A stretch of DNA of 54,893 bases from Oscillospiraceae bacterium (GTDB lineage: Bacteria; Bacillota; Clostridia; Oscillospirales; Ruminococcaceae), in contig JAGAZJ010000021.1 of NCBI GenBank assembly GCA_018110925.1, positions 1-54,893 on the forward strand. Reading direction: 5' to 3'. The notes under the pieces are model-generated. The model made no database searches. It saw nothing but the letters and a program-made list of their open reading frames with translations, and had not been told where the DNA came from. Shown in pieces: positions 43,567-51,374 of this stretch. Numbering within the stretch: position 1 is the first letter of the stretch; each line of letters begins with the position of its first letter. The position numbers were made by a program, and so were the translations under genes.

Positions 43567-44502
43567 ATGAAAAATATTCTCAATTTCAGCAATTTTTCTG
43601 CTGATGAACTGATGAAGATACTTGACCTGGCGCTGGATATGAAAAAAGATCCTGCAAAGTATGCCGACAGTCTCAAGGGCAAGAAGCTGTACACCCTGTT
43701 TGAAAAAACATCCACAAGGACATTTCTCTCATTCACCACAGGCATTACCGAGCTTGGGGGCACATACTACAATCAGCTTTGGAAGGACTCAAACTTTGTC
43801 CTCGGAGAGCCTGTGTCCGAGATAAAGTATGTGGGCAGGAACGTTGACATCATCATGGCACGCCTGATAAAGAACGAAACTGTCGAGCTTTTCGGCAGGA
43901 ACTCCGATGTCCCCTTCATAAACGGGTGTGACAGCTCGTACCACCCATGCCAGATACTTGCCGATGCCCTGACCGTTATAGAGAAATTCGGTAGCCTCGA
44001 TGTGAACTTCATGTACATCGGCGCCAAGAACAATGTGTTCAACTCTCTGGTGGAGTTTTTCTCAAAGATGAAAAAGGGCACTCTCTACGGTCTCACTCCG
44101 CTGGTGAACAATACCGTATGCGGCGAGGAGTTCTATGAGGCGGCAAAATCCACCGGCTATTACAAGGAGCTGGATACATCCATGTCGATGCAGGAGGCGG
44201 CAGAATATGCAAAGAAGATGCAGGTCATCTACACAGACACATGGGTGGATATGGAGTTTTTCAACGACCCTGCGTATCAGAAGCAGAAGGAAGAGACTCT
44301 TGCCAGGATGATGCCCTATCAGATAAACGATGAACTGCTGGCAGGCTCTGATGCGCTGGTATTCCACGATATGCCCATCCATGCAGGCTTTGAGATATCC
44401 GAAAGCGTACTTGAAAAGCATATGCAGACCATACTTGACGAGGCCGAGAACAGACGTCACGCAGAAAAGGCAGTGATGTACTATCTGCTCAAAATGTGCT
44501 GA
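43567..44502 (+). CDS. Ornithine/aspartate carbamoyltransferase family enzyme
   Basis: A 311-residue cytoplasmic transferase that moves a carbamoyl group from carbamoyl phosphate to an amine, most likely ornithine. The carbamoyl-phosphate motif STRT is at 49-52 in EKTSTRTF, and YHPCQILAD matches the HPxQ motif. In the second domain the ornithine-type motif HCLP is HDMP here (267-270), followed by IHAGFEIS, so the cysteine that contacts the substrate in standard OTCases is aspartate. The ATG at 43567 is six bases after GGAGG; in-frame upstream codons lie in the leader. No other arginine genes adjoin it. An altered acceptor, such as putrescine, agmatine or an acetylated ornithine, must be considered; argF would be the default name. 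Confidence 0.8.
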   Translation: MKNILNFSNFSADELMKILDLALDMKKDPAKYADSLKGKKLYTLFEKTSTRTFLSFTTGITELGGTYYNQLWKDSNFVLGEPVSEIKYVGRNVDIIMARLIKNETVELFGRNSDVPFINGCDSSYHPCQILADALTVIEKFGSLDVNFMYIGAKNNVFNSLVEFFSKMKKGTLYGLTPLVNNTVCGEEFYEAAKSTGYYKELDTSMSMQEAAEYAKKMQVIYTDTWVDMEFFNDPAYQKQKEETLARMMPYQINDELLAGSDALVFHDMPIHAGFEISESVLEKHMQTILDEAENRRHAEKAVMYYLLKMC

Positions 44503-44580
44503 CAGGTCTCGCTGAAACACATATCCACGAAAGCATGATGGACTTCCTTACGCTTTAAAAAGATACCCATACAGAAGCTG

Positions 44581-44604
44581 TGCCCCTGATTTCACTCAGG
44601 GGCA
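44581..44604 (+). terminator. Terminator after the carbamoyltransferase gene
   Basis: TGCCCCTGA / TCAGGGGCA form a nine-pair perfect stem with a six-base loop; the following ATCGTGTTT is only a weak T tract. Confidence 0.6.
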
Positions 44605-44637
44605 TCGTGTTTAATGTTTGACGAGATAAACCCGGAC

Positions 44638-45036
44638 TTACAGGCTTTTCAGTTCTTTTATGAATTTCGGAAAAACCGTCTGGTCCGTCATAAATTCAAA
44701 TTTAAGAATATGGCTGCCCACATCACCCTGTATATCACCGGAAACCTTTATATGACCTGTTCTGTCGCACTCAAACACGATCTTGTTACCATAACCTATT
44801 TCAATAAATGCTGTTTCTTTTCTCTTAAATAATATCATTTCTTCAAGAGCTTCAATGAATTTCTGTAACTCCTTATAATCATACTCACAGCCATCCGCCA
44901 AGCCCGAGAACATACCTGATCTCACTTTGATATCAAACGCACAATTATAGGGATTACCATTTTTCTCGTCATCAACAAAGTGGTGAAAATCCGTGATCTC
45001 TACATAATTGCCACAGTATTCAAGTCGTGCTTCCAT
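44638..45036 (-). CDS. Small hypothetical protein, possibly WapI-type immunity protein
   Basis: A 132-residue soluble protein without signal or membrane segment. It alternates predicted beta strands (CAFDIKVRSGMFSGLADG, then TAFIEIGYGNKIVFECD) with one helix (YKELQKFIEALEEMILFKRK). The layout resembles small proteins annotated as WapI-like immunity proteins of contact-dependent toxins, but I cannot confirm this and no toxin gene lies beside it. The ATG at 45036 is about nine bases after AGAGGTG. Its own consensus promoter (TTGACA/TATAAT) and single-gene arrangement are typical of orphan immunity genes. Treat the function as unknown. Confidence 0.6.
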   Translation of the reverse strand: MEARLEYCGNYVEITDFHHFVDDEKNGNPYNCAFDIKVRSGMFSGLADGCEYDYKELQKFIEALEEMILFKRKETAFIEIGYGNKIVFECDRTGHIKVSGDIQGDVGSHILKFEFMTDQTVFPKFIKELKSL

Positions 45037-45072
45037 AGATCTTATCACCTCTAAATACCGTTATCAGTAACA

Positions 45073-45101
45073 ATTATAGCACAGCATCACTGTACTGTCA
45101 A
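45073..45101 (-). promoter_or_regulatory. Consensus promoter of the small hypothetical gene
   Basis: Perfect TTGACA and TATAAT boxes on the minus strand with a 17-base spacer. Confidence 0.8.
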
Positions 45102-45108
45102 TGAAAAA

Positions 45109-45149
45109 AGCCATAGTACTTCTGACCTCATATCAGGAATACTATGGCT
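45109..45149 (-). terminator. Terminator of the eight-gene redox operon
   Basis: AGCCATAGTA / TACTATGGCT form a ten-pair perfect stem, read on the minus strand and followed by TTTTTTCATT. It lies just after the stop of the last flavodoxin gene and before the promoter of the small hypothetical gene. Confidence 0.8.
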
Positions 45150-45156
45150 TGAAATT

Positions 45157-45621
45157 CTATACCAGCGCCGCCAGAGCTTTTATATCCTTAGCGGAGGGAT
45201 TGACATTGCCCTCGGTGATCTGTGCATCGGGTGCGCTGGATCTCAGGTTATCCACCGCCTTGCCGAAGCCGCTCCCGCCCGATGTGGCGAACAGGACTAT
45301 CTTCTTGCCCGAGAAGTCATAGCTTTCAAGGAAGGAATTGATGATGGTCGGCGCGATGTACCACCATACGGGAAAGCCCACATATATCGTGTCATACGCC
45401 GCAATATCCGCATTTTTGTCAGCAAGGGCAGGACGTGAAGAATGATCTGACATCTCGATGCTGCTCCTTGACTTCTTATTCTGCCAGTTAAGGTCATCAG
45501 CAGTATATGGGACAGCGGGCCTTATCTCGTACAGATCTGCACCTGCCGCCTCCGCCAATTTCTTTGCGAGATTTGCGGTATTGCCGCTTGCGGAAAAATA
45601 TGCTACCAGTTTCTTGCTCAT
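45157..45621 (-). CDS. Flavodoxin
   Basis: A 154-residue flavodoxin. The FMN-phosphate loop is YFSASGNTANLAKK near residue 9 and the aromatic loop is VGFPVWWYIAPT, with the family feature ATSGGSGFGKA near the C-terminus. The segment NWQNKKSRSSIEM is shared with the lipoprotein flavodoxin four genes upstream in the same operon. AAGGAGATG lies before the ATG, 12 bases after the FMN-reductase-like gene. It likely carries electrons for reductases of this operon in the cytoplasm. Confidence 0.88.
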   Translation of the reverse strand: MSKKLVAYFSASGNTANLAKKLAEAAGADLYEIRPAVPYTADDLNWQNKKSRSSIEMSDHSSRPALADKNADIAAYDTIYVGFPVWWYIAPTIINSFLESYDFSGKKIVLFATSGGSGFGKAVDNLRSSAPDAQITEGNVNPSAKDIKALAALV

Positions 45622-45633
45622 TTTAACATCTCC

Positions 45634-46170
45634 TTATTTAATTGATCGTCCGAGTTCGTATGCTTCTTTCAGAGCTGTGCCTGACCGTGTCATTGACGGA
45701 GTGCCGCACCCATAGCCCAGCACCATGCCCATATCCTCAAATCCTATATATCTCACCAGTGTTTTATAGTGAGATACCAGCGCATCAAACGTCCAGCCGT
45801 CCGAATTCCATGCAACTGTGAGCAGTGCGGACTTCAGATGCCTTCTGTTAAGACTGCTGTTATATGCGCAGAACCTGTCCACCACCGTTTTCAGCTGTGC
45901 CGACATACCATAGTAGTAAAGCGGCGTTGCAAACACCACCATGCCGCAGGACAAAAGCTTTTCTCTTATCAGGTCATTGTCATCGTTCTGTACGCAGTCT
46001 CCTTCATAGCCGCAAGCCACACAACCGGTGCACGGAGCTATACGGAGCTTACAGACGTCTATGATCTCAGTCCTGTGTCCAGCCTCATCCGAGCCCTTTT
46101 TGAACTGCTCCGCCAGCATTGAAGCAGACCCTTTTATATTCGGGCTTCCCATAAGTACAATTATTTTCAT
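45634..46170 (-). CDS. NADPH-dependent FMN reductase / iron-sulfur flavoprotein
   Basis: A 178-residue flavodoxin-fold reductase. It begins IIVLMGSPNIKGSASMLAE, the FMN-phosphate motif, and holds a cysteine-rich segment CTGCVACGYEGDC near residues 47-59, the compact motif of iron-sulfur flavoproteins (Isf type). It thus may carry a 4Fe-4S cluster besides FMN. The ATG follows AGAGGTG and overlaps the DUF4405 gene's stop by four bases. It fits an operon of flavin-dependent redox proteins. Confidence 0.85.
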   Translation of the reverse strand: MKIIVLMGSPNIKGSASMLAEQFKKGSDEAGHRTEIIDVCKLRIAPCTGCVACGYEGDCVQNDDNDLIREKLLSCGMVVFATPLYYYGMSAQLKTVVDRFCAYNSSLNRRHLKSALLTVAWNSDGWTFDALVSHYKTLVRYIGFEDMGMVLGYGCGTPSMTRSGTALKEAYELGRSIK

Positions 46171-46832
46171 ACCGCACCTCTGCTGTCACGGTGTTTGTGT
46201 GTCAGCTCGGATATGATGTATCCCACAAACGCCCAGAATATGAGCATCGCCAGATTTTCAAGGATGATGAGCCACTTTGCGGTTTCATAATCCAGAAAGG
46301 CAAAGTGCGTCCTGAACAGTATATAGTTCACGATGCCGCTCCTTATGAACAGCCACAGCCCCACAGCGGCCAACACCACAAATACCGCTTTGAATACGAT
46401 CCTTCCCGTGCCGTCAAGTGCAGCAGTCATCGCCCGCATATGCAGACCGATATGCACGCCCATAAGAATAAATGACCAGTATGAGAAGGCAAGATGCATC
46501 GTCCTTGCAGTCATTACGTCTATAAGTCCGTACATGAACGGAACCGCATGACCGCTCATCGCCATACCGCTCACCGCCGTCATGCAGAAGGATATGAGCA
46601 ATAAAGTATTTACCGCCGTCATTGCTATGCGATAGGGAGAAAACTCTCCCTTGAACAGCGACTTGTAAAAACCGCGGTTGAGCACATGATGAACGATAAG
46701 AGTCACCGTCATGGCTATGCCGAGCCATTCATGCAGCACATCGCCTGTGACCTGATATGCCATGAGAAACAGCAGCAGGACTGTCAGCACCACATCGACT
46801 GTTCTTTTTGCGGCTTTAGTCTTTGACTGCAT
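46167..46832 (-). CDS. DUF4405 membrane protein, cytochrome b-like
   Basis: A 221-residue membrane protein with six predicted helices. Several histidines lie in helices (LHEWLGIAMTVTLIVHHVL, MHLAFSYWSFILMGVHIGLH), the arrangement seen in DUF4405 proteins, which look like b-type cytochromes or ferric reductase-like membrane domains. Haem binding is inferred from those pairs and not proven. GGGAGG precedes the ATG. It sits between a lipoprotein flavodoxin and a cytosolic FMN reductase, so it could pass electrons across the membrane between them. Confidence 0.8.
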   Translation of the reverse strand: MQSKTKAAKRTVDVVLTVLLLFLMAYQVTGDVLHEWLGIAMTVTLIVHHVLNRGFYKSLFKGEFSPYRIAMTAVNTLLLISFCMTAVSGMAMSGHAVPFMYGLIDVMTARTMHLAFSYWSFILMGVHIGLHMRAMTAALDGTGRIVFKAVFVVLAAVGLWLFIRSGIVNYILFRTHFAFLDYETAKWLIILENLAMLIFWAFVGYIISELTHKHRDSRGAV

Positions 46833-46843
46833 GACAGCCTCCC

Positions 46844-47530
46844 TTATTTCAGATCATTTATCCATTCCTTTATCTCATCCTCTGAGATATTGCCGTTCAG
46901 CCTGTCGCCGTCGAGCCATTTACCGCTCCCCGCCTGAGATGCAAGGGCATCATCGCTTCTGCCTATGGAGCTTCCTCCGGAGGTGCAGAAGGGTATGACG
47001 GTCATATCATCAAAGCTGTGAGCCTCAACGAATGTGCTCATGATCCTGGGTGCTTCTCCCCACCATATGGGATAGCCGATATACATCGTCTTGTAGCCGT
47101 CCAGTTCAACGTTGTCATTTTCAATGGCAGGGCGCACATCCGGGTCGTTCATCTCTATGGTAGTGCGGCTGTTTTTGTCGTTCCAGTCAAGGTCTGCATC
47201 TGTATACGGCTCTGCGGGGATTATCTCAAATATATCCGCATCAGTGACAGCCGCTATCTTTTCGGCAACGCCCTTTGTAGTGCCTGTGGCAGAGAAATAT
47301 ATCACGATCGTTTCCTTATGCTCTGCCTGCTCCGTTTCGCTCACCTTTGCAGAGGTCTTTTGCAGGACTACGTTTTCATCGGCGGTAACTGTCTCCGCCG
47401 CTGTCACGACCTGTGATACGGTCGTCTGTTCGGTCTGTACCGTTGTCTGTACCGTGACCTCGCTGTCCGCACCGGAGCTGCAGGCTGTCAGTCCCAGACA
47501 CATAAGTGCTGCAAGAAATATCTTTTTCAT
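46844..47530 (-). CDS. Lipoprotein flavodoxin
   Basis: A 228-residue flavodoxin with a lipoprotein signal: LGLTAC places the lipobox cysteine at residue 17. A Thr/Val/Glu-rich linker runs to about residue 70, and the flavodoxin fold follows with YFSATGTTKGVAEK, IGYPIWWGEAP and CTSGGSSIG. Flavodoxins are normally cytosolic, so an anchored, outward-facing one is unusual. In NDLDWNDKNSRTTIEM-like positions it parallels the cytosolic flavodoxin of the same operon. GGTGATAG lies before the ATG, four bases after the CMD-cupin gene. Confidence 0.88.
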   Translation of the reverse strand: MKKIFLAALMCLGLTACSSGADSEVTVQTTVQTEQTTVSQVVTAAETVTADENVVLQKTSAKVSETEQAEHKETIVIYFSATGTTKGVAEKIAAVTDADIFEIIPAEPYTDADLDWNDKNSRTTIEMNDPDVRPAIENDNVELDGYKTMYIGYPIWWGEAPRIMSTFVEAHSFDDMTVIPFCTSGGSSIGRSDDALASQAGSGKWLDGDRLNGNISEDEIKEWINDLK

Positions 47531-47534
47531 ACTA

Positions 47535-48290
47535 TCACCACAGATTTGAATACTCTTCGTCTGAGACCGCTTCGCACCATTCGGTGCTGCGCTCCTCGCC
47601 CTTTATCTCGAAGGCAAGGTGTGAGAACCAGCTGTCCTTAGCCGCACCGTGCCAGTGCTTCACATTGGCGGGAATGTTTACAACAGTGCCGGGAACAAGC
47701 TCCACTGCCGCCTTGCCCCATTCCTGATAATAACCTCTGCCGCCCACACATATGAGCATCTGACCGCCTCCGCTCCTGGCATGGTGTATATGCCAGTTGT
47801 TACGGCAGGCAGGCTCAAAGGTCACGTTGAATACCGGCACCTGCTCTGTTGAGATGGGCGCAAGATAGCTTTGCCCCTTAAAATATTCGCCGTATGGGTT
47901 CGGTTCGCCCACAGGGAAGAATATGGTGTTCTGATACCTGTCCTTATCGGTCATCCCGGTAACAGTGTCATTCCATACCTCTTTTGCAAGTCTGAACACT
48001 GCCCAGCCCTTTGGCCAGCCCACATACATAGTCGCATGGGTGATTATGGCGGCAATCTCCTCTTTTGTGACTCCGTGCGCTCTGGCGTTCTGCAAGTGAT
48101 ATAACAGTGAAGAGTCAGTGATGCCCGATGCCATAAGTGACACAACGGTGATGATACACTTTGTCTTTACATCTATCGCCTGTTCGTTCCATACCTCACC
48201 GAAAAGCACATCATCATTGAGGTGCGCAAAGCACGGAGCAAACTCGCCAAGCTGGTCTCTGCCTGCTGTCTGAACTATCTTTTCATTCAT
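47535..48290 (-). CDS. Carboxymuconolactone decarboxylase-like domain fused to a cupin
   Basis: A 251-residue two-domain protein. Residues 1-120 are an AhpD/CMD-like helical domain (VKTKCIITVVSLMASGI, then IAAIITHATMYVGWPKG), which lacks the CxxC pair of peroxidase-type AhpD. Residues 150-251 are a cupin with NWHIHHARSGGGQ and a late HWHG, giving metal ligands. Fusions of this kind are common next to aldo-keto reductases and flavodoxins in gut Firmicutes; their reaction is not known to me. The ATG at 48290 follows GAGTGG weakly; another ATG six codons upstream is possible. Confidence 0.8.
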   Translation of the reverse strand: MNEKIVQTAGRDQLGEFAPCFAHLNDDVLFGEVWNEQAIDVKTKCIITVVSLMASGITDSSLLYHLQNARAHGVTKEEIAAIITHATMYVGWPKGWAVFRLAKEVWNDTVTGMTDKDRYQNTIFFPVGEPNPYGEYFKGQSYLAPISTEQVPVFNVTFEPACRNNWHIHHARSGGGQMLICVGGRGYYQEWGKAAVELVPGTVVNIPANVKHWHGAAKDSWFSHLAFEIKGEERSTEWCEAVSDEEYSNLW

Positions 48291-48336
48291 AATACCACTC
48301 GCTTTCATTAAGGGACAAACCGGAATATAGCTGTAC

Positions 48337-49212
48337 TCAGAATTTTCCGCCGAACACGGGGAAGAAGCTGTGCTCGCCGTAATCCTCGATATGCTTTATG
48401 GTCTTGAGAGCCTGCATATCCTCATCTGTAATTACAAATCCGACATCTGCATTGTTTCTCATATGGTCGGGGTCTGCTGTTTTTGGCAGTACCACCATGC
48501 CGAGCTGTATGTCGAACCTGATGCAGAGCTGAGGCACGGTAACACCGTATTTCTGAGCCATCTCGATGATAGCCGGATTTTTCATTGCTTCGCCGTGGGC
48601 AACGGGTGAGTATGCCTCCATAACTATGCCCTTTGCGGTGCAGTAGTCGATGAGTTCAAGGGGAGAATTTGAGATGTGGCAAAGCACCTGATTTGTCATG
48701 GGCTTTATCTGTGCGGTCTCCCACAGGCTGTCTATATCGCCTCGGAGAAAATTCGACACACCTATGGCACGAAGCTTTCCTGCCCTGTATGCATCCTCCA
48801 GCGCTCTCCACGCTTCACGGTTGCCTTCGGTGAAACGGTCATCGGACTGGTTAACCAGCCTCCAGGGCTGAGGAGAATGTATTATCATCATATCAAGGTA
48901 GTCAAGGCCGCTTTTTCTGAGTGTCTCATCTATGCCTTTTGCGGCACTTCTGTGATCCTTGTGCTCTGCGGCTACCTTTGATGTGACAAATATCTCCTCA
49001 CGGGACAGACCGTAAGCCTTCATACCTTCACGCACGCCCTCGCCTACGCCGTGCTCGTTGCCGTATGCCTGTGCTGTGTCTATATGGCGGTATCCCAGAG
49101 AGAGTGCGGTTTTTACAGCCGCTGCCGCATCGCCGTCATCTATGAGCCATGTGCCGAGTGCAAGCTGTGGGATCTCCGTACCGTTTGCAAGGGTCAGTTT
49201 GCTATTGAACAT
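48337..49212 (-). CDS. Aldo/keto reductase
   Basis: A 291-residue NADPH-dependent TIM-barrel reductase of the 2,5-diketogluconate/prostaglandin F synthase type. The catalytic tetrad is visible: Asp and Tyr in HIDTAQAYGNE, Lys in VTSKVAAEH and His in MMIIHSPQP; GVSNF follows. The C-terminal NADP-binding segment is VLPKTADPDHMRNN. GGAGG precedes the ATG by six bases. It lies third in the TetR-controlled operon and is likely to detoxify reactive aldehydes or ketones. Confidence 0.9.
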   Translation of the reverse strand: MFNSKLTLANGTEIPQLALGTWLIDDGDAAAAVKTALSLGYRHIDTAQAYGNEHGVGEGVREGMKAYGLSREEIFVTSKVAAEHKDHRSAAKGIDETLRKSGLDYLDMMIIHSPQPWRLVNQSDDRFTEGNREAWRALEDAYRAGKLRAIGVSNFLRGDIDSLWETAQIKPMTNQVLCHISNSPLELIDYCTAKGIVMEAYSPVAHGEAMKNPAIIEMAQKYGVTVPQLCIRFDIQLGMVVLPKTADPDHMRNNADVGFVITDEDMQALKTIKHIEDYGEHSFFPVFGGKF

Positions 49213-49242
49213 AAGTTACCTCCGTTCATGGACTGGTATCAG

Positions 49243-50280
49243 TCATATCTTCTGTGAGCCTGTTGACCAGACGTGTTTTTCGTTCCTGTTCGCAGGCTTG
49301 TTCTGAGCCATCACGCCTGCAAGAGCATGGGGTATATAAGGCTCCTCAAGATAGCTTATCTCCTCGGGTGAGAGCTCCAGATCCACTGCCTTTGCCGCAC
49401 CCTCGATATGGTGGGATTTGGTTGCGCCCACTACGGGGGACGTGACCTTTGTAAGAAGCCATGCGAGGGATACCTCTGTCATGGATACGCCGTGTTTTTC
49501 TGCTGTCTCAGCCACTCTGCGGATAATGACCTCGTCCTGCTCCTTTGTGGCATCATACTTGAATTTGGCGTAGCTGTCCTCCTCGGCACGCTTTGATGTC
49601 TCACCGGGAAGTCTCGCCAGTCTGCCGCTCGCAAGCGCGCTGTACGGGGTCATAGCAATGTTGTCCTCTGCGCACAGCACAGCCATTTCACGCTCCTCCT
49701 CACGGAATATCAGATTGTAGTGTCCCTGTATGCTGATAAACTTTGCAAAGCCCTCTTTTTCCGCCAGAGCATTTGCCTTTGCAAGCTGCCACGCAAAGCA
49801 GTTCGATATGCCGATATAGCGTGCCTTGCCCGCCTTGACGATGTTGTTGAGCCCCTCCATTATGTCATAGAGAGGTGTGTTCCAGTCCCACATATGATAG
49901 ATATACAGGTCAACATAATCCATGCCGAGATTTTCAAGGCTCCTGTCTATCATTCGTGCGATATGCGCCTGACCCGTTATTCCTGCCTCTATGTCGGCGG
50001 AAGTCCTCGGCAGGAATTTTGTAGCCACCACGACCTCGTCACGCTTTGCAAAGTCACGAAGTGCCCTGCCCACAAACTGTTCGCTCGTGCCCGACTGATA
50101 GGCTATTGCCGTGTCATAGAAATTCACGCCCAGCTCAAGCCCGTGCTTTATTATCTCACGGGAGTGCTCTTCATCGAGCGTCCATGAATGCTGACCGTTT
50201 GCCGCATCGCCGAAGCCCATGCAGCCCATGCATATCCTTGAAACGTTCAGTTCCGAATTGCCAAGCCTCGTGTATTTCAC
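49243..50280 (-). CDS. Aldo/keto reductase, long type (YhdN/AKR13-like)
   Basis: A 345-residue aldo/keto reductase with catalytic residues in NFYDTAIAYQSG (Asp, Tyr), VVATKFLPR (Lys) and DLYIYHMWD (His), and the segment GISNCFAWQLAKA. It starts with GTG preceded by GGAGGT and overlaps the tetR stop by four bases (GTGA), so its production is tied to that of the repressor. The C-terminus PVVGATKSHHIEGAAKAVDL is the NADP-binding part. Together with the next reductase it suggests that the operon answers to carbonyl or electrophile stress. Confidence 0.9.
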   Translation of the reverse strand: MKYTRLGNSELNVSRICMGCMGFGDAANGQHSWTLDEEHSREIIKHGLELGVNFYDTAIAYQSGTSEQFVGRALRDFAKRDEVVVATKFLPRTSADIEAGITGQAHIARMIDRSLENLGMDYVDLYIYHMWDWNTPLYDIMEGLNNIVKAGKARYIGISNCFAWQLAKANALAEKEGFAKFISIQGHYNLIFREEEREMAVLCAEDNIAMTPYSALASGRLARLPGETSKRAEEDSYAKFKYDATKEQDEVIIRRVAETAEKHGVSMTEVSLAWLLTKVTSPVVGATKSHHIEGAAKAVDLELSPEEISYLEEPYIPHALAGVMAQNKPANRNEKHVWSTGSQKI

Positions 50281-50894
50281 CTTGTACCTCCCAAAAGTCT
50301 CATTATGCAGGAATATATCATCTCATAAATGCTGTGTACAGTGAATTCTATCTTAGCTTCACTCATGGCGGTGAGCTGTTTTTCCGTTGCCACCGCATAG
50401 GGGTATACTCCGAACAGGAACGGGAAAAACACGAATATAAAGCTCTCTTTGTCGGTATCGGGGAAGAATTTTTTCAGACAGGCTCTCACTGCATCCAGCG
50501 ATGCGCCATATGCGGATTTGAACTCTGTCAGCCGTTCGGGAGCTGAATTATCCTCCATATCATAGTGGTTCATTGCAAGGAGCTTCAGAAGCTGTTCATG
50601 CCTTTCAAGAGAGTGTGCAACTGCGTCCGCAAATTCTGCGGCTGTCATGCTGTCCCTTTCCGTCAGTGCGGCTGTCTCAGCCGCCCATTCCTCATATTCA
50701 CGCTGCATCAGGGCTAAGAATATCTCTTCCTTTGTACGGAAGTAGTTGTATATCGATGTTCTTGTAAATGAAGTCACAGCGCCGATCTCTTTGATCGTTA
50801 TGTCCTTGAAGCTCATTGTCCTGTAAAGCTGTTCACAAGCGGCCACGATCTCGTCCCTGCGTGAAGCAGTCAGTTCGGGTGAACCCTTAGGCAT
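50277..50894 (-). CDS. TetR family repressor of the redox operon
   Basis: A 205-residue repressor with an N-terminal helix-turn-helix (TIKEIGAVTSFTRTSIYNYF) and a ligand-binding C-terminal part typical of TetR_N plus DUF-like all-helical domain. ATG 50894 follows GGGGGCGGAG; the longer in-frame reading passes over the promoter and operators and is rejected. It is the first gene of the eight-gene operon and two copies of a 13-bp palindrome lie over its promoter, so it should repress itself and the reductases until an inducer binds. Confidence 0.9.
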   Translation of the reverse strand: MPKGSPELTASRRDEIVAACEQLYRTMSFKDITIKEIGAVTSFTRTSIYNYFRTKEEIFLALMQREYEEWAAETAALTERDSMTAAEFADAVAHSLERHEQLLKLLAMNHYDMEDNSAPERLTEFKSAYGASLDAVRACLKKFFPDTDKESFIFVFFPFLFGVYPYAVATEKQLTAMSEAKIEFTVHSIYEMIYSCIMRLLGGTR

Positions 50895-50919
50895 CACTCC
50901 GCCCCCTTTTATATTATTC

Positions 50920-50969
50920 TGACACCGTGTCATTACAGACAGTATAGCACTATTCTGACACCGTGTCAA
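50920..50969 (-). promoter_or_regulatory. Promoter and twin operators of the redox operon
   Basis: On the minus strand TTGACA (50964-50969) and TATACT (50941-50946) have a 17-base spacer. The palindrome TGACACCGTGTCA occurs exactly twice, at 50920-50932 (after the start site) and 50956-50968 (over the -35 box), 36 bp apart. The -35 hexamer shares bases with the second operator, so repressor binding would exclude polymerase. Confidence 0.85.
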
Positions 50970-51067
50970 TAGGTGGAAGCAGATTTCCTTAATTTCGGGA
51001 TTTTGCACGGTTTTACAGTGACTGAATTTGGTGAAATGCACATATGACTTCAACTGCCCGAAAAGGC

Positions 51068-51103
51068 AAGGACTGTCCGAACCATACGGATCGGACAGTC
51101 CTT
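51068..51103 (-). terminator. Hairpin between feo and tetR operons
   Basis: AAGGACTGTCCGA / TCGGACAGTCCTT form a perfect 13-pair stem with a ten-base loop. On the minus strand it is followed by GCCTTTTCG, so it probably ends the feo transcript ahead of the tetR promoter. Confidence 0.65.
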
Positions 51104-51220
51104 ATACTGATTTACGGCCTTATAGAACAGGAAATGCCGAGCAATCGCATATATACCATACTTTGTACGATTATCGAGGCAAAGATCGTCTGTACGTAGA
51201 GGAGTAATCAGTATTATGTC

Positions 51221-51298
51221 TTAATGAGATCTCATAACTGCAACGGCAATGATCACATACATGACCGCTGACAGCCAGACCGTATTAGCCGGGATCAT
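51221..51298 (-). CDS. Candidate 25-residue membrane peptide downstream of feoB
   Basis: A very short open frame with ATG at 51298 preceded by GGGGG at a spacing of five bases. It begins MIPANTVWLSAV and continues with a hydrophobic stretch MYVIIAVAVM, ending RSH; one membrane segment fills most of it. It lies 76 bases beyond the feoB stop on the same strand and before the terminator, so it is probably cotranscribed with feo. Small single-helix partners are common for transporters, but this one is not recognised, and chance cannot be excluded for so short a frame. The rest of the 480-base gap 50895-51374 holds no other gene. Confidence 0.4.
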   Translation of the reverse strand: MIPANTVWLSAVMYVIIAVAVMRSH

Positions 51299-51374
51299 AC
51301 CATACCCCCATTCCTGACCACATCAGATCCCTTATCTCACTGACATTTTTTCATCTGACGCAAAGCACCCGTCA

